A stretch of DNA of 64,000 bases from Temnothorax longispinosus (Eukaryota; Arthropoda; Insecta; Hymenoptera; Formicidae), in NCBI RefSeq assembly GCF_030848805.1, contig NC_092361.1, forward strand, positions 22,589,406-22,653,405. Reading direction: 5' to 3'. This document shows positions 37,871 through 52,940 of this stretch, in pieces (the stretch's first letter is position 1; every line of letters starts with the position of its first letter). A model generated the notes under the pieces. That model searched no databases and was not told where the DNA came from. It saw only the letters and a program-made list of their open reading frames with translations. Both the position numbers and the translations under genes were made by a program.

Positions 37871-38733
37871 TACGGATTTAAATACGTCGTATCGTCGTAT
37901 CCGGTTGTTGTTGAGTCTGGCAGAAGCGGTAATGTGATTAAACGATTAGCGAAACGATTAACTGAAGCGAAGCACGAAATATCGTCAGTCTGAAGCGGTA
38001 TCTTGTAACGAAAGTGTTTCAGAATTCTTCAAAGAAATCGAAGAATCTGAAGAAACTGATCTGATGAAAAAGAAGGAACAAGATCGTGGCGTGCTCCTGT
38101 GATTGTTACATTCACTTCTTTCAATTTCTGAATAATTTACGTGAATTCGTTAAGTGTTCCAGGGTAGTTTTTGACATTGCAGACTTCAATTTTGTTATGT
38201 TATCTTATTTTCGACAAAATAAATTTTATTTTATCTAGAAATGTACGTAAAAAAAACAAATATAATTTGAGGATTATTTAATCATAAAGTTTTAAAAGAA
38301 AAACAGAAGAATAGTACAGTATTTAAAAAAGAAGAAAGAAGGTATAAGAATTTATGAATTATCTATAATTATATCATTCAATTCATAGATAAATCTGTTA
38401 ATTCCATGTAATTATTTAAATTGTAAAATTTTCTACATTTTTATTCCAATCTGGAGTATATTAAATCGAATTAAGGCAGTTTACAAGGTCAGAAATTATA
38501 TTATTATGTGAATAAAATAAATTAAAATATATATTTCATTATTTATTCGTGAAAGCTAGTAAAGCAATATCTCGTTTACTTGTCGTTAATAACATCGAAT
38601 ATTTTTCTATTACGTGAATGTTAAGACAAGATCTTGTCGCGGTATCTCGGTTTGTCGCTAAAACAAACGCGAGTCATTTGTTCAATCCGATATATATTGT
38701 CATAATTATAGAGAAATCATACGTGCGAAAGTG

Positions 38734-38808
38734 ATGGATATTTCTGTGTTGCATCGCGACGAATGTGGTATCCATTGGATGTCTAAAACTCGTCGATCGT
38801 CAGCACAG
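38734..38808 (+). other. Candidate short coding exon with consensus donor
   Basis: An ATG at 38734 in good context (GTGATGG) opens 25 codons (MDISVLHRDECGIHWMSK...) that end in phase 0 at CAG|GTGAGT (38808). It lies about 0.9 kb downstream of the CpG island. No partner exon was found and the peptide is not recognised. Confidence 0.15.
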
Positions 38809-38809
38809 G

Positions 38810-39495
38810 TGAGTGTAACAATAGTTCTTTGCGATGTATTTTTAATTTATAACATTTTTCTTTATTTTATTAAATTTTTCTACTTTACGCCATATAAACA
38901 TCGCACTTATATTGCTTCCACTGTTATAATATTATATTTTATATTAAAAATCTAGTTTTTATAAGACCATTTTAATTATTTACGAATTAAATGGTCCACG
39001 AATTGCTCTATATAGAAAATAAGTATTTATTGCTCACATTAAGCTCAACCATTTAGATCAATCGGCAATCTGTGAGATAAACATCATTTCGCATTACGGT
39101 TAATTTCGCGGCACGGGCCGTGATTGTAAGATAAGCACGCGCGGTAGTAGGTTTGAGTGAATGACGTGACGTCATGCAACCAGTCGTGGTTAAAAGCAGT
39201 TGGTCGGGGTGCGCAATTGTACGCTAATCATTTTGATAATAAAGTCATCGGCGTATCATCCGAAAAACAACGCACGATACGGCGGAATAATTAGGCAAAC
39301 ACGCGATACAATAAAATAAAATTCTATGTGGTTATCTTTTAAGTTTTTCTCATTTATAATTTATAAAATATTCGATGACTTAAATTAGAATCTTTAGTAT
39401 GATCTTCAATATCATTATATAATTTTTCAAAAATGATTTAAACTTAAAAAAAATTACGTTTGAGGCGTATAATGCATGCTGTGTTTTAGTCAATA
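38810..39495. other. Non-coding DNA
   Basis: AT-rich, with a CpG-richer patch at about 39100-39300. Nothing further is recognised. Confidence 0.5.
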
Positions 39496-39533
39496 AGTTG
39501 CAATAAACTTAGTCTGATAAGTTTATTGCAACT
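39496..39533. repeat. Perfect 16-bp-stem hairpin
   Basis: Arm AGTTGCAATAAACTTA (39496-39511) and its exact reverse complement (39518-39533) flank a 6-nt loop GTCTGA. The segment TAGTCTGATAAG/TAAGTCTGATAAG is also directly repeated, so the structure may have come from a small inverted duplication. It is short for a miRNA precursor. Confidence 0.9.
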
Positions 39534-39539
39534 AAGTCT

Positions 39540-42040
39540 GATAAGCTGGTAGATATTTTTAACAATTTCCGCGTTTTGCAATGCAGATGAGAAACATGCA
39601 TAATGCAAAACTATTATTTTTCTGCACGTCAGTCTACAACATAATTCTTTCTCTATGCTTACAAAAAATTAATCACGATTAATTCTCTATGTTCATTGTG
39701 TAGGGTTTTAAAAATGTATACAGCGTGGTATGACTATAACGAAACGTAGCGGTATTCTAATGAGTAAAAGGAGAAATAGAGTAAGAAATTTATTAGCTAA
39801 GTAAGAACTTCAATTATTCTACCCTGTTTCATTATGCAATTGCATGTAAATTTGCATTAACATAAAATACAACACGAAAAAACGTTGCATTTCTGGTATT
39901 AAATGTAAGATTATCGAGTTTTGTATTTCACAAGAAAGGTTGTTACTTTTTATGCGTGAGATCACACATGTTACGTAATGTCTGACTGTCAGTTATAAAT
40001 AACAATTCGCGGATACGCTGAAAATTATCTGTTACTCCTTTTTATGCCATATTGAATTTAATACCTTATTATATTATCGTTAACGATAAATCGTTTTACG
40101 CAATTATTTGATAATTTACTTCTGCGTACTGTAAATAGCAAATTACGTGATAGCTGCAAGCTGTAAACTTATATTAGAATTTTTTGTATTTAGATAAAAA
40201 TTTTTGAAAATTACTTTTAAAATATTTCTTAATCACGTGCGCGTATACTCGCAGATCTCCTCTTTTACACTTCTTTCATATATGTATTTCTAAAATAAAA
40301 ATAATAAACTAATATTTTTTTGCACTATAGTATATATAGAAATATTTATAATAAAATAGCTTCAAATCCATTATTCCGATTCATATAATTGTATTATTAA
40401 TATCATAGATTTCCATTTTTGATCTCCATGGTCTAAAACCCATATATCGCGGGTATTGTATCCGAATTTTAATTTTGTGGATGACACCTGATTATTAATG
40501 AAGCTCAACTCTTTATCGGGACAAGTAAATTTTGTAAAATACAGTACATTTTTCAGGGGGCGTAAGTTTACTAAAGAAACTACAGCTCTCACAGATCGGT
40601 TCGTCGGGTTTTTACGATTAGCGAATGGAAAGGGAGGGGATCATAGCAGGGGACAGTTTCAAAAGCGGGGTGTAACTGCCAGGCGGGCAATAAAATTTTT
40701 AACGTTTTCGTGTCCAATAAGCGTAACGTCCATCGAGTTTTACATTGGGCGGAGCCACGCGGCCATTATGCAGTAACAGTTCGAAGCGGTGCAACGATTG
40801 GCTTGTACGTACCATCATGGCTGCCGTCTACCGTGTTTCCCCTTCCAGAGCATCGCGACATGCGCTTCCATCTCTCCGATGATTCTAGCCATCCTTCTTT
40901 CTTCGGTCTAAAACATCCGATAGGAATGGATGCGCGTTCAGGTTGTGTTCAGCTTGCAAGTGTTCCACTATGATTTCGACGAAAATTTTTATGCACCGAA
41001 TCTTTCACCTATATGAAACAATAATTGTTATATGTACACGTATATCGTATATTAAAAACATAATTAAAACATTATTTCATCCATTAATAATAATGGACTT
41101 GAATCAATTCTATAGAATACATTATTTTCAAAATATGAATTTTTTTTCATCACATACAATTTTATGCCATTATATAAAATGTTATACAAAATACTGTTTG
41201 CACAGTATGTATTAATATTAATTATTAAAAAAAAATTGATGGTAATTTTAATTAATTGTTTTGACAAATTGTTCAGTTGTTTGATATATTAATATATTTT
41301 CAAATACATTAAAAATATTAAAAAGTGTACTATTTTATATACATATCCATCTTTACAATAGCACTAGGCGCCTCAAATCGATAATGTATAGTGCTCTGCT
41401 TTATCGACACGACTGGCTATTTCCCGCCTTTTGACATCACCCAAATTATTCTACAATAAAGAACTCAGCTGCGACATATGATAGCTCGTTATGCCTTCAT
41501 AAAATTTATATTTATATTCTTTGACATATATGCGCAACATATATTTATAACAATTTTCCAAGCTTTATAACATTTGTATCTTCTTTAAATGTATAAATTT
41601 CATTGCAGATACTTATCTCAACAATTTTACTGCTTGCCTTGACACACAATGAGATAATGACGTATCAATAAAAATGGTGCATCAATCAAATTAATACTCA
41701 TTACACATGGCTCGGCAAAATATCAACGAGTTGTAAATTACTCATTTTATGTTTTCATAAATACGCGCGAATAAGAGAATTTACATGATAGACATATCTG
41801 TCTATCGCGTATGACACTCATACGATTTTTTAAATTTGGCAAAAAAATTATGGCTAAATGTACTTCCGGGAAAACTTTTGCGTCATAATCAAAACGCGAT
41901 ATACGTATAATGCATGGCATGTATCGTATCTCGAAGCCAAGGTGCAGACTCCGGAATAGATGGCTAAGATGATAAGGGAACGCGCGGCAACTCAATTTTA
42001 CTAAAATGCACTCAGCGTCTGCATATACAGACACTCAGGA
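39540..42040. other. Non-coding DNA, mostly AT-rich
   Basis: A GC-richer patch at about 40600-40960 has several short frames without features. No gene or structured RNA is seen. Confidence 0.5.
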
Positions 42041-43680
42041 GGGTTGCTTCGTAAAGCGCGGGGTGCCGATTACACGGAGAGCTCGCATCATATCCGCGCG
42101 CCGCAGTTTTCGTAAGCGCACGCGCACACACGCGAGCGAGCGCGAGCGCGCGCGCGATACGTATGCGTACGTGTGAGACGGAATTATAATACAGGGATAC
42201 GGGATACACAGGCGCGGCGGGAGTAACGCTGCGCCGGCGAGGAGAGAGGTTATACACGTGGGTTTTGTCGTGAAGCCATAACTAGAGATACGATGGAGTA
42301 CATAGGATGCAAACCCATAAACCCCCCCACTTTATTCCGGCTCTTCCTCTCGTCTCGCTTCTGGATCTTCAGACGGCGGTGTTACCTTTACTTAGGACCG
42401 AAACGGCCGCCGCCGCCGCCGCCCGCCGCCACCTACGACGGTAGCGAAAACACCTTTGCGGCGACGAAAGTGACGAGGGTAGCGATGACGACCTACGACG
42501 ACGACGACGACGACGACAGCGCCAAGCGAAATCGAGCCTCGCGCGCGTTTCCCATGCCTCCCGATTATGTCGTCTGCTACGCAGTCAGACAGACGTTCGA
42601 GTTCGATCCGACGTCATTTGTCGCGCCTAACTTCGGACGAGTAAGGAGCAACCGCCGAAAGATCGATCGCGCGCCATCGCACGGTACATAATAAATCAAT
42701 TAGTACAAATGTGTCGCGACGTCGCGTACGTGAATCCAAGCGTCGGTCGCTCGCTTTGTCGAAATCGCGATCCCCTCTGCCCTCCCGATCGCCGCGGGGA
42801 GGGGGTAAGTAGTAAAGATCGACCAGATTTACCGTGAGAGCATTATGAACAATTAACGACGATCGCAAAGTCGCGGCGAGAAGGACGCGTAATCGACGCG
42901 TGACTCGGCGGCCCCGTCACACGTATATGTATATCCGTGGATACGCGCCGCTGCCGTTCGGTATTCTCCGTGTATGTGCATACCGAGGACAGGGAGGAAG
43001 TGGAGGAGCGCCGCAGGAACTAACTGCGAACAGTTGGAGCCGCGACACACGGCCGGCCCGATCGGCCGGGTTTACCAAATCTCGGGTCTGAACCTCGCCG
43101 CGCGTCGGCGACGCGCCTCATCGCGCCGGCGGCGGCGGCGGCGATCGACGGAGACGCGAGCGTGCCCGTTTTTTCGCACGGATTAGAAGCCCTCGTTCGT
43201 CGTCTCGCGTATATGAGTGAGTGAACGAACGTCCGTTTCGGTAACGCGCATGCGTAAAAAAAGCATTATGGAATCCGCGCCTCTCTCTGTCTCTCTCGCT
43301 CTTGCTCCGGAGCCGGGAACATGCGTGGCCACGTGATCTACTTGAATTTGGCGACTCGACTACGATTCCATATGGTCCCCGCTACGTCATCTACGCAGGT
43401 CAGTTTTCCTACATTTTTTTCTAATTTTATACATCATCCCCCTCCGTCGCCTCCCCCGCCCTGCCGTAGAGCACTTGCTCCGGAACAAATGCCTCCGAAC
43501 TCTGCACCCACACCTTCGCTCCGATGTTACCACGCGCGTGTAACATCGACGACGGCTTATACGGTGTGCGTTTTACACGCACCCTCATAGATACACTTAT
43601 ACGTAGCTACGCACAGCTGGGGAACGCGATGGTAGTTAGGATGGACGCCTAACGATGGCGCGCGGTGATATCCTAGGATA
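42041..43680 (+). promoter_or_regulatory. Large CpG island with triplet repeats
   Basis: GC/CpG-dense DNA with GCC runs (about 42409-42430), GAC runs (about 42495-42520) and GGC runs (about 43127-43142), which give poly-Pro, poly-Asp and poly-Arg in different frames. The abrupt composition change suggests a promoter or enhancer island. Transcription direction is unknown. Confidence 0.35.
42293..42691 (+). CDS. Doubtful 132-codon ORF in the CpG island
   Basis: An ATG at 42293 opens 132 codons to TAA 42689-42691. The product has a hydrophobic/aromatic start (residues about 10-35), PPPPPP, a run of seven Asp, and a basic end. The homopolymer parts come from triplet repeats. I do not recognise it. 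It is more likely an open frame created by GC-rich sequence than a gene. Confidence 0.12.
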   Translation: MEYIGCKPINPPTLFRLFLSSRFWIFRRRCYLYLGPKRPPPPPPAATYDGSENTFAATKVTRVAMTTYDDDDDDDSAKRNRASRAFPMPPDYVVCYAVRQTFEFDPTSFVAPNFGRVRSNRRKIDRAPSHGT

Positions 43681-43689
43681 ATGGGTGGC

Positions 43690-45360
43690 TTTATCAACAT
43701 GAGAGCGTCAATATTTTATATTTGCAAATCGTACTGTATATGCCTTTCTCCTATTAATCCTTTGCCGTATGCACACACTCGTATTATTGATATCGTATCC
43801 ATATCTGAAGTCGATATAGGTTCGGTTGGATAATAAATAAAGATTCCAGGAATATTTTATTCGAGAAAATTCAATAAAATAACGTGAGATTAGAGAAACA
43901 TAAAGCATAAATCGCTAATGTTTCTTTACAAGAAATTCTAACTCTGGTTTTTTCTTATCCAGAATTAAAAAACTGACACATAAAGTATATATTTAATTTA
44001 AACATAAAGTAAGGGTAGTTTCGCAAAATTTTTACTAAAATCTTACTTATATTTCTTTTATTAGTTTACATTTGCGTTAATCAAAATTTTTCATAATATT
44101 TTATAACTGATCTTAAAGCTTCGAAATAATTGCTTTATTTCTTTTCTTTTTTTATTCTTTTTATTCAGAGCATAATAGTTTATCGTTGTTAGAGTAATAA
44201 ATGAATTAAAAGAATAAATAAATAAACGAAATAAGTACATGAAATAAATAAAAATAAATTAAGAAAAAGAAATCTATATTCTATCTATATTATACTCCGA
44301 CTACCATTGCCGTCGCATCGAGAGAAATTTAATACTTGACTATTTCACTTTATACTCACAATATTGCAATAACGGGCGTAATGTTTAACAAACTTTATTA
44401 TACAATGGAAATAACGTGTATGATATCTCGCGCAAAATATGCCCCGTAGTCGCTTCTTTCTTATACGATACGTCTTGAACGAGCCCATGCAGTGGGAAAC
44501 GCGAAACGTGGATTTTATATACTTCGTTGTAACAGCCGTGGTACTAGTGCTATTACATTTTATAGTTCCACATCCTTACTAAATGATTTATCATTGTCCG
44601 CGCGCACAGATAATTACGGTTTCCCGCTGATCGCTTGATTTACTACAATTGTACAATTAAGCGCCATGTCCCGCAAGATTTACGCTCGAGGTGGTCATAT
44701 ATAGCACACACGTGCATTCTACATATATGATGTCTCGATGCGAATGATACTTTGGAGTATCAGTTCTTTGTTTTTCGTGTGAAACGGGGGAAGCGCAAGG
44801 CGTCTTCTATTTTACGCCATGAGATACTTCCCTTCGCCGTTTATTTCGCTTTTTCGAAACGCCTTTTCAGCCGCTCGCTTCTATCCTGTCACGATACGCA
44901 TTAAAGAGGCAAAACTAGCATTTGCGGTATTGATTATATGCGTATATATATATGTATAGAGTCTAAGAATTTAAACAAAACGTGCTTTTTCTATTCTTCT
45001 TAACATATTATTGACGTCTCGATGACTTGTAATATCAAACTTTTCGTTTCAGTCTAAAATATCTTCATGAATTTTTTATTAGAAGGTACTTTTTTAGATG
45101 CAAATAGGATATTTTTGAATAATTGTTTTACTAATAACATTAATTTTCTACTTTTTACTTTAGTTAATTTTTTATTCCTTGCTTTTAGGATAAAACTGGA
45201 ATACCTAATAAATTAGTTTTTTGTGTTAAAGAAATTGCATGTCTGATGAAATCTATGCGACATGCGAGCGGTGTCGTGACTGGAAGAAATAGTAGATCGC
45301 ACAGGAAGTTAAGATAATCGGAGATGCAAATCCCCGACATAGTTAAAGTTATAAATCACC
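43690..45360. other. AT-rich non-coding DNA
   Basis: No supportable coding frame; there is an A-rich stretch near 44190-44280. Confidence 0.6.
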
Positions 45361-45850
45361 CTTTCCTTCCTCAACATACCTAACTAAGTGCCGTGGCGGC
45401 CTTAGACGAAGGGTACGATATTAAGCGCGTAGCGTGGAGCCAACTTTTGATAGCCGGACGATTTTAGCCGGTACAATGTCTTCCGTGCATAATCCACCGA
45501 AAACCTTCTCGCCGACTTGCATGAAATATTTTGTCGGGCATGAATAAACTGAACCGCAGCGTTGCCGCAGTAGCCGGTGCAGCCGCTGCAACATTTTCGC
45601 GGGTCGTCCGCTGCCCTGTCGTCCGTGTTCGCCCATATGTCTGCCCACACACATAGCTCACCTCTTTTCGACCCACTGTGCACTGTCGTGCGTTCGCACG
45701 CGTCGCCATTGGTCTTCCAGTATACGAGCACGGCCGTGCATGCGCTCGTCTTTTATTGCAGGCTGCGGTCCTCGTCCGCGCTATGAAATTTACTCGCACA
45801 TCGTCGCGCACCATCGCACCGTCGCACGGGCTGGATGTGTAACATTGTAG
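45361..45850. other. GC-rich patch, non-coding
   Basis: Open frames occur in three minus-strand frames at once (for example 45402-45731 and 45464-45814). This is typical of GC-rich non-coding DNA. None resembles a known protein. Confidence 0.45.
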
Positions 45851-48800
45851 CTGTTACAACTATATCTGCGCGATAAGGGAGTTATGTGCCGAGTAAGGTC
45901 CGCCACCCTGTTGATTATTTCTCAAGTCTTAAATAAATACGTGGACCCGACATATTCGAGTTATTTCATAGGTCTTGGGGTAGAATGCGATTCTACTTTA
46001 ATCTAATACTTACGTACAGTGTTTTATACACGCTTCTTTTCGCTTCTATTATTTTTCTGAAAGAACGGTGTTTTATTATTAATAAATATTAATGTGAAAC
46101 ATTAGTGTTTGGAATATTATTGAGTTATAATAATGGTAATAAGTTTAGGATATTCTCTGATAAAGAATGACGCTACATATTTTTATAAGTTATTAATCAG
46201 AAAATTAATAGATAAAAAAATAATTCTTTCTTAATAGTAGATAATAAATTAATTATGAAAAAGATTCACATTTTTATAATTAATTCAATCGCCTATTGCA
46301 CTGTCCTCGATCTTGATTGACTTTATTAGAAATTATTTGTCGATCAGATAAGATAGTATCAGCAAAGAAAGGTAAAGAAACCTTTACGAAAATTATGGCG
46401 ATGTAATTATCAAAAAACGATACGTACGTTATTCGCAAAAAGGATCCAATCTATCATAATGGCCGCACGTACAGACGCTCCCGACGAGGATTTCCTCACC
46501 CCGTTATTTACATCGATGAGTACACCCGAGCAGTTCCAATGTCGTTTGCCGTACGTTTTCGCACCGGAGATTGAGTAAACTCCTATTTATCTGCCCATCT
46601 ACGTGCGTGATTCATTCCCACTGCTCTTCTTTCGTCGTTCCTAGAACCAATCGTTTTTGCTCGTATTCGAAATCTCGCCAGAATCTTTTTCTTTTCACCT
46701 ACACTTATACAATGCAACTAAAGCATCAAGTATTTCCAGACTGAAATATGTGGAAAAAGTGATGAAAGTTATGAGTTTTAAAGAATACGTGTTTAATTAT
46801 AAAAGTCTAATATCAATAAATTAATAACAGTCTTTATACAGCAACAAATAGATATTACAAATTGACCGATATATAAGGTATACAATTGACTGATATATAA
46901 TATCAGTGTCATATTATAAATATCAAAATATCGAAAAACGAGGAAATACATTTTTCGCTAAATATTTCATGTTTTATTTCGACAATGTAATTAATTGAAC
47001 AATAGGTAAGAAGAGACGTATAGAAGGTAAAAATAGAATGTTACGACGTAACTCTGATTAGATTCTTGAGTATGTTACTTCGCATTTCTTCCTTGCGTCA
47101 TGGTTCATCGATTTTATCCATCGTGTTGGGCCAATTTCTTGATTACAATCGCTTGAATAGAGGTACGCTTCGTTTCATTAGGAAATGGACGCTTCACAGA
47201 TTTTATTTTTTATTTTTTCCCTGAAATTATAACAGATGAGCTAGTAAATCGATTATTTATAATTGAAACAATTAGATCACTTTATAACATTACGTCACTT
47301 TGTAACATGCATAATATTTATGTAGAACGTAATTTTGCATTTGAAATGGACGTAACTTGAATCGGTCTTAAAATGTTCTCATCGGATCAGACTTTCTGTC
47401 ACATGTCTTCCACATGTTTTCGCGTTTCAGTTTCCTGCGCGCGTTCGTGAAACTTGCTTGTATAACATGGCGCGCTTGTAACGTTGCTAACATGAACGTG
47501 TGTCACTCGATCAGAAAAGAATTCATGCTAAAATATTATCTGAAAATTTCATACCGATTGAAATACGCAGCCATCTAACATGCAAATACATTTTACTTTG
47601 GAAATTAGAACAATTTTTATCACGGAACGACGATAAAACACGATAATCTCCGTAAAGGGTCGAGTTGATTAAGCATATTGCATTCTTGCTGGAATTATTC
47701 CGATATGGGAGTTCCTAGAGGATATTAATAGGTAAATTAAACTTGCCGCGATGCGCGGATCGAAAATCCTCCGGTACTACTTAATTAGCCGGCTAGGTCG
47801 CCGCATAACCCGTTGCACACCTCGAAACCCGCATTACGATATCGTAAAGAGGATTCTTTACGCTCATACACGCAGACGATCGTACTGGTAGTCACAATGT
47901 CCGATTTTATGTTTCTACGCGGACGCTTTGTTCAACTGATGGTTACCATCGTTCCCATCTTTACACCACCTATTATGAATGTCCAGTTTGTATAGCAAAG
48001 TTATAAATGTAACCCGATCTAACGTGTTGTCTATATTGCTGCCACATGCTTATTTTGATGAAATTTATTGTCTTGTCGAGATGCGAATATTAATTACTTG
48101 GATGTCTTGATACATTACCTAATGAAAGTATATACACACGTCATATTCTTACGTGAATAAATAAACTGATAAATAAAATACACAAGTTTTTAACAAGATA
48201 CAATAAAAAAATTACAACAAAGATATCGTTGATTACTCCGAGGATTATCAAGTCCCGTAATGTCAACCCTTTTTCTTCCATTGCCAGAAAGCCTTATTAC
48301 CGCCGTTATCTTACGTCTAGTTATCGAATGAAAGGGACAAATTTCTCAAGACTAAGCGCCCCTTAACTTTTCTCATCAGGAACAAGTCTTGCTCGCGAAA
48401 TTTTATTTGTCTCCGCCGTAAGACTAAAGCATATTACATTGTTGACGTGAAGATTGGCAACGTAAAAGCGTAAGTCGCCAGATGAACAAAGAAGATCAGA
48501 CTTAAGGAATGTCGCTGTCGAGTTACCAGCGAGAAACGTCGGCGGCCACGCTGATGTTAGTGCGCGCATCTCCGTACGCTGGTATGCGCCAGTATTTATA
48601 TACCAGCAACTATGTACCCTAGGATTTAGGTATGGATATATACGTCCATGCGTCTATCTCGATGGCGACGTTGCAGTCTTATTAGACTGAAGTCGCGGGA
48701 ACGAGCCGAAGAAACTTGGAATGAAGGGATATTCCAGGGACATGAAAACTTGGAGGTTGTGAAAACGTAGGAATATCCATGAACGAAGGGGAAAGGGTAC

Positions 48801-49500
48801 GTTGGGAGCGGGAAATGAGAAGTCAGACAGAATAAAGTGGGAAGGAAGAGACGTACCAAAGAAAGATAACATCGAGAAATTTCTCTTCACGAAGCTTGTC
48901 CGTTTTACTCGTCTTTGTATGCAGCAAAAGAGAGAATATCTGAATAGCGTTGATTTAAAAAAATCATATTTTACATTTACACAATAGAACTTTATAAAGA
49001 GAATATAGTAATAGAATGTAATTCAATTAACATCAATGCTATGAATATGGCTTGATATTCGACGTTGATTTATTTAAAGTTTAAACTTAGGAGATGAAAA
49101 ATTACCCCAGTTTATAGTGAATATATCAATTTGACACGCGATGCGCGATACCTGCATACGATACCTATATCGTCTGACAGAAATTGAAGTGAATTTTGGA
49201 TCACTGGCAGACCTGCCGTCTAGACTCTGATCAACGCGCGGACTGTAAAACCCCGTAGGCACGTGATCTCCTATCGAAATAGCTTCCTCCGTACGCGCAT
49301 ACATATGTATTACACGGTGGTACCAGGAGAGAAAAGCCAACGGCGTAATATATTTAACAATGTCTCACGATATGAGACGTTTTTACGGAAAGTCGTTGGA
49401 ATAGGAATTGCTCTTTGGCTCCCGCAGAAGACGGTGGTGAACACATTGGAAACGAGTTTGTTCCTCTAGCTGATACATACAGTTCGCAGTTGCACATTTC
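45851..49500. other. Mostly AT-rich non-coding DNA
   Basis: I see nothing to call in this stretch apart from short chance frames. Confidence 0.6.
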
Positions 49501-49530
49501 TCTCTCTCTCTCTCTTTCTCTCTCTCTGTC
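49501..49530. repeat. (CT)n microsatellite
   Basis: Interrupted CT repeat, which reads as (GA)n on the minus strand. Confidence 0.9.
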
Positions 49531-52500
49531 ATTTTTTCTTTCGACATATACAATGTATATGTATATACACACAGATCTCTCTTTACGTCTGGCAGCCATG
49601 TTGGTGCATCGGGGACGCGAAATTTTATAACCGCCTCGAAATTCCGGTCATTTGCTGAATCCGCCAATGTCACACGCGATGTTCTTCGCTTTAATCTCAT
49701 TTATAACGAAAAGTCGAAAGGGTCGGTTGGTCCGGCGGATTTTTTGATTTTTGTCGGACGATTCGGCTCGTACTCGTATAAAACGTGGACGCCGCGCCGG
49801 TTTATATCGCGCGTCTGTTGATTAAACTTCGTCCGCACAAAGTTGCAGAGAGTGTGTGGAAGTTGTATCCGACGTTCCTGTGAAAGTTATACGCGGTTTG
49901 CGACGTCGTTGCAACGAAAGGTGGCTGGGAAATAACGCGGGAGAAATTTGTTATGTAGAAAGTTCCATTTTATTTTACATAATTCTTTGAAGCTAATGAA
50001 AAACATTGCAATTCTACAATCGAAGATAGAGATCATTTTTATTGCATCCTTAAATAGCACTTTGTTGGAATTTGCGAAACTTGTACGATTCAATTTTTCT
50101 AACATTTAATTACTTGATTTACTATTCTCCGCCTTATATTTTATTCGTGATTAATTTACTCGATGAAAAAAAATCATGATAAGTGCGCGATTGGAGTTAA
50201 ATTCAGAAAATACGAAAGTTGAGAAAGCAAATTACTTCACTATGTTTTGTTACTAGACGGCGAACGATCATCACGCAAACAGTGTTTGTTAGAATATAAT
50301 GTATAAAAAAGAAAGAGAGCGCAACGATGAGGTGCAGGAAGAGATGTAGAGAGACGAGGGAAGATGAGAGGGAAACGGGAAGAGGAGGGATCGGACCTAT
50401 TCCGGGAAGGTTGAGTTAGGTTGCAACGGTGGTTGGCTAGGGCGGTTGCCACGGCTGGTGGAGGGAGTGAAGAGGTAAAGGCGCGGTAAAGGGACAGGAT
50501 GAAAGGCCGACGGGGTGGGTGGAGAAGGGAACGAGGTTGATTCTCAAGCGAGGTCACGTATCTCGAAGCCAATCTAATACACTCGTCGAAGGAAGAGAGC
50601 CGGAGTCTGGTCGAACGTCCGCCTTCGGATTGGACAATCACGCCGCACTTCGCGCACAGGATCCTGAGATCCACAGGACGCTGCCTGTGGGTTGCGATCG
50701 AATAAGAGAAGCGCAACTTTGTAGTTCGTTACCCTCCGGTTATGATACGTCACACGGAATGCAGAGTGGCGAAATTTCACAGGCTAAGGGCAAAGTTAAT
50801 TAACAGCTCGGGGGAATTGTCCGTTTCTACGTGCGGCGTTTTCACATATGCCCTATTTGTATTAGAATACAGATAGAATACAGATTTGGAGAGAAAATAT
50901 GTTTTACGTGCTCGTGAATATTCCTTTTGCATTCAAAAAGAGCTTGCTTAATAATTTATATTAAGAATTCGAATAGACATCAACATGACGTTCTAGTGTG
51001 CGTTTTACTATAGCTTGAGGGTTTTCTCAATTCAAGATGTTAGTCTAAATTATATTGCCAAAAAATCGATCGTGATAGCCCGATGCCCAATGGAAACTCT
51101 GGCTCTGAAGGTATATGTTCGACCTCGCAAACCGACGAGAAACTGACGAGATCGAGGGGCCTCGCAATTTCGTGGACCGTTGACCTCTAATGATAGCCAT
51201 CATAAAACCGGCCCGAGAGAACTTGCGTAACAGACAAGGTGCGAGAAAATATACGTGTTGTGGCACCATACGCGTCCTAATCAATTTTTCCATTCTATTT
51301 CATTTTTCTCCGATTTTTTTTTATTTCAGTCTAACCCTGCACCCTGTAGTCTTAAATTTCTACCGTGTGTGCGTGTGACTAGCTCTCGCAGACACGTGAA
51401 AAATATATGTTTTATAGAACTTATATGTTTACAAGCGCCGCACGATGCTCTCCGTATTTTTTTATGCCCGTTATTTTGTAGATGTACCTCATTTCTATTT
51501 TATGTATAGAATAAATACGAGTTTACGTAATTTTAAGGTATTATTAATGAAATGTGTTCATTATTGTGTCATACATAATTTTTTTAAATATTTATCAAAT
51601 AAAATACGGAAAATGTTAATAACAATAAATGCTTTCTATGATGCTAATATGATAAATGTTGTCAAATAATTCTGAAATATACATTTCACTGAAACATACC
51701 ATTGCATATCCTCCTCTAATTTATATTTATATTGTGTTTTCTTTAATATCGTTAAATACTATTTTTAAAACGCGCTATTTTTAGAGACATTTTATGAAAT
51801 TTAATTATATATATAAAGCCACGTATTTATAAACATCGAAAATGCCGCAAACAGAAAGTAAAATATTTAATAGTATTTCTTAATAATTTCTTCGGTAACA
51901 AATCTAAATTAATCGAAGAGAATTTTGGAATTTCCATATTTTATTTTAATTGTAAGAGATAAATATTTAAAATTGTATGTATGTACATTTAGTTCTTATA
52001 TTGGAAGCATTATAAATTCCTGTGATGCTGAAACGAGGTACATCGCATTTATTCCTCCTCGTTCCCATCGCACTATAGGTGTTCGCGCAAGCCGAGGCAA
52101 ACGTTACACGCGTGCGCGCATTGGTCCACGCTCGGTCCAGGAAAAATGCGCAGAAAGTATGACGCTGCGCGACTAGAGGCCGGCGACGACGACGCGGAAT
52201 TCACTTAGCGCGCGGTCGGCGGCAGACGTTGGTTACACGCGGCAATATTTTCAGCGCAGAATCCAGTCGCATTCTCGTATTTTCCTAGACAAAATGTTGC
52301 CGCGCCGTGGAGAGTGAAGTTAATTGGATTTACATCACACGTAAGCGCACCGGACGGAATATAAAATATACGATCCCGTGACGTAATTGACCATTCTAGG
52401 AGGAAATACCTACGATGCGATTTTACGTTGTTATCGCACGTGACGTTGTCATAATTCAGCATGCCGCCGGCTACATTTCGTATCACCGAGAGATTCCTAT

Positions 52501-52940
52501 AAACTCTATTTTTTCTCTATCTTATACCTACCTATCTCTTCTCTCCACGAGCAAAATTATAATACGCATCACGCGCAAAAAATGACGCAGAATTTATGTG
52601 CTGTAAGAGAGATCGATCCTAGGTTCAAGTATCGAGAAACGATAAAATTATTCGTTCAAAAAAAAGTAGCAGACATATAATATACGGGATAAATAGCAAA
52701 TCCTATCATAAATGTCGAAGATGAATAATGACCGCAACATCCAGGATCGGGAAAATATCGGTTGAAATTATAAGATTTACAGAATTTTTCTAGCAAACAA
52801 TTTTGTTTACAGAAAATCGTAAAGATTTTTTAATATCTTTGTCATGTTTGAAATATTAGCTTTTCTCTGCGGATTTCGAACTATATTTGCATTTACTTAC
52901 GCTTCGCTAAGATTAATTAAAAATGTCTAAATGTTCCATT
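49531..52940. other. Non-coding DNA with GC-richer patches
   Basis: Patches at about 49600-49920, 50300-50810 (purine-rich on +) and 52060-52480 have opposing short frames without recognisable products. The minus frame 50240-50716 is Ser/Arg/Pro-rich and is likely a composition shadow. Confidence 0.5.
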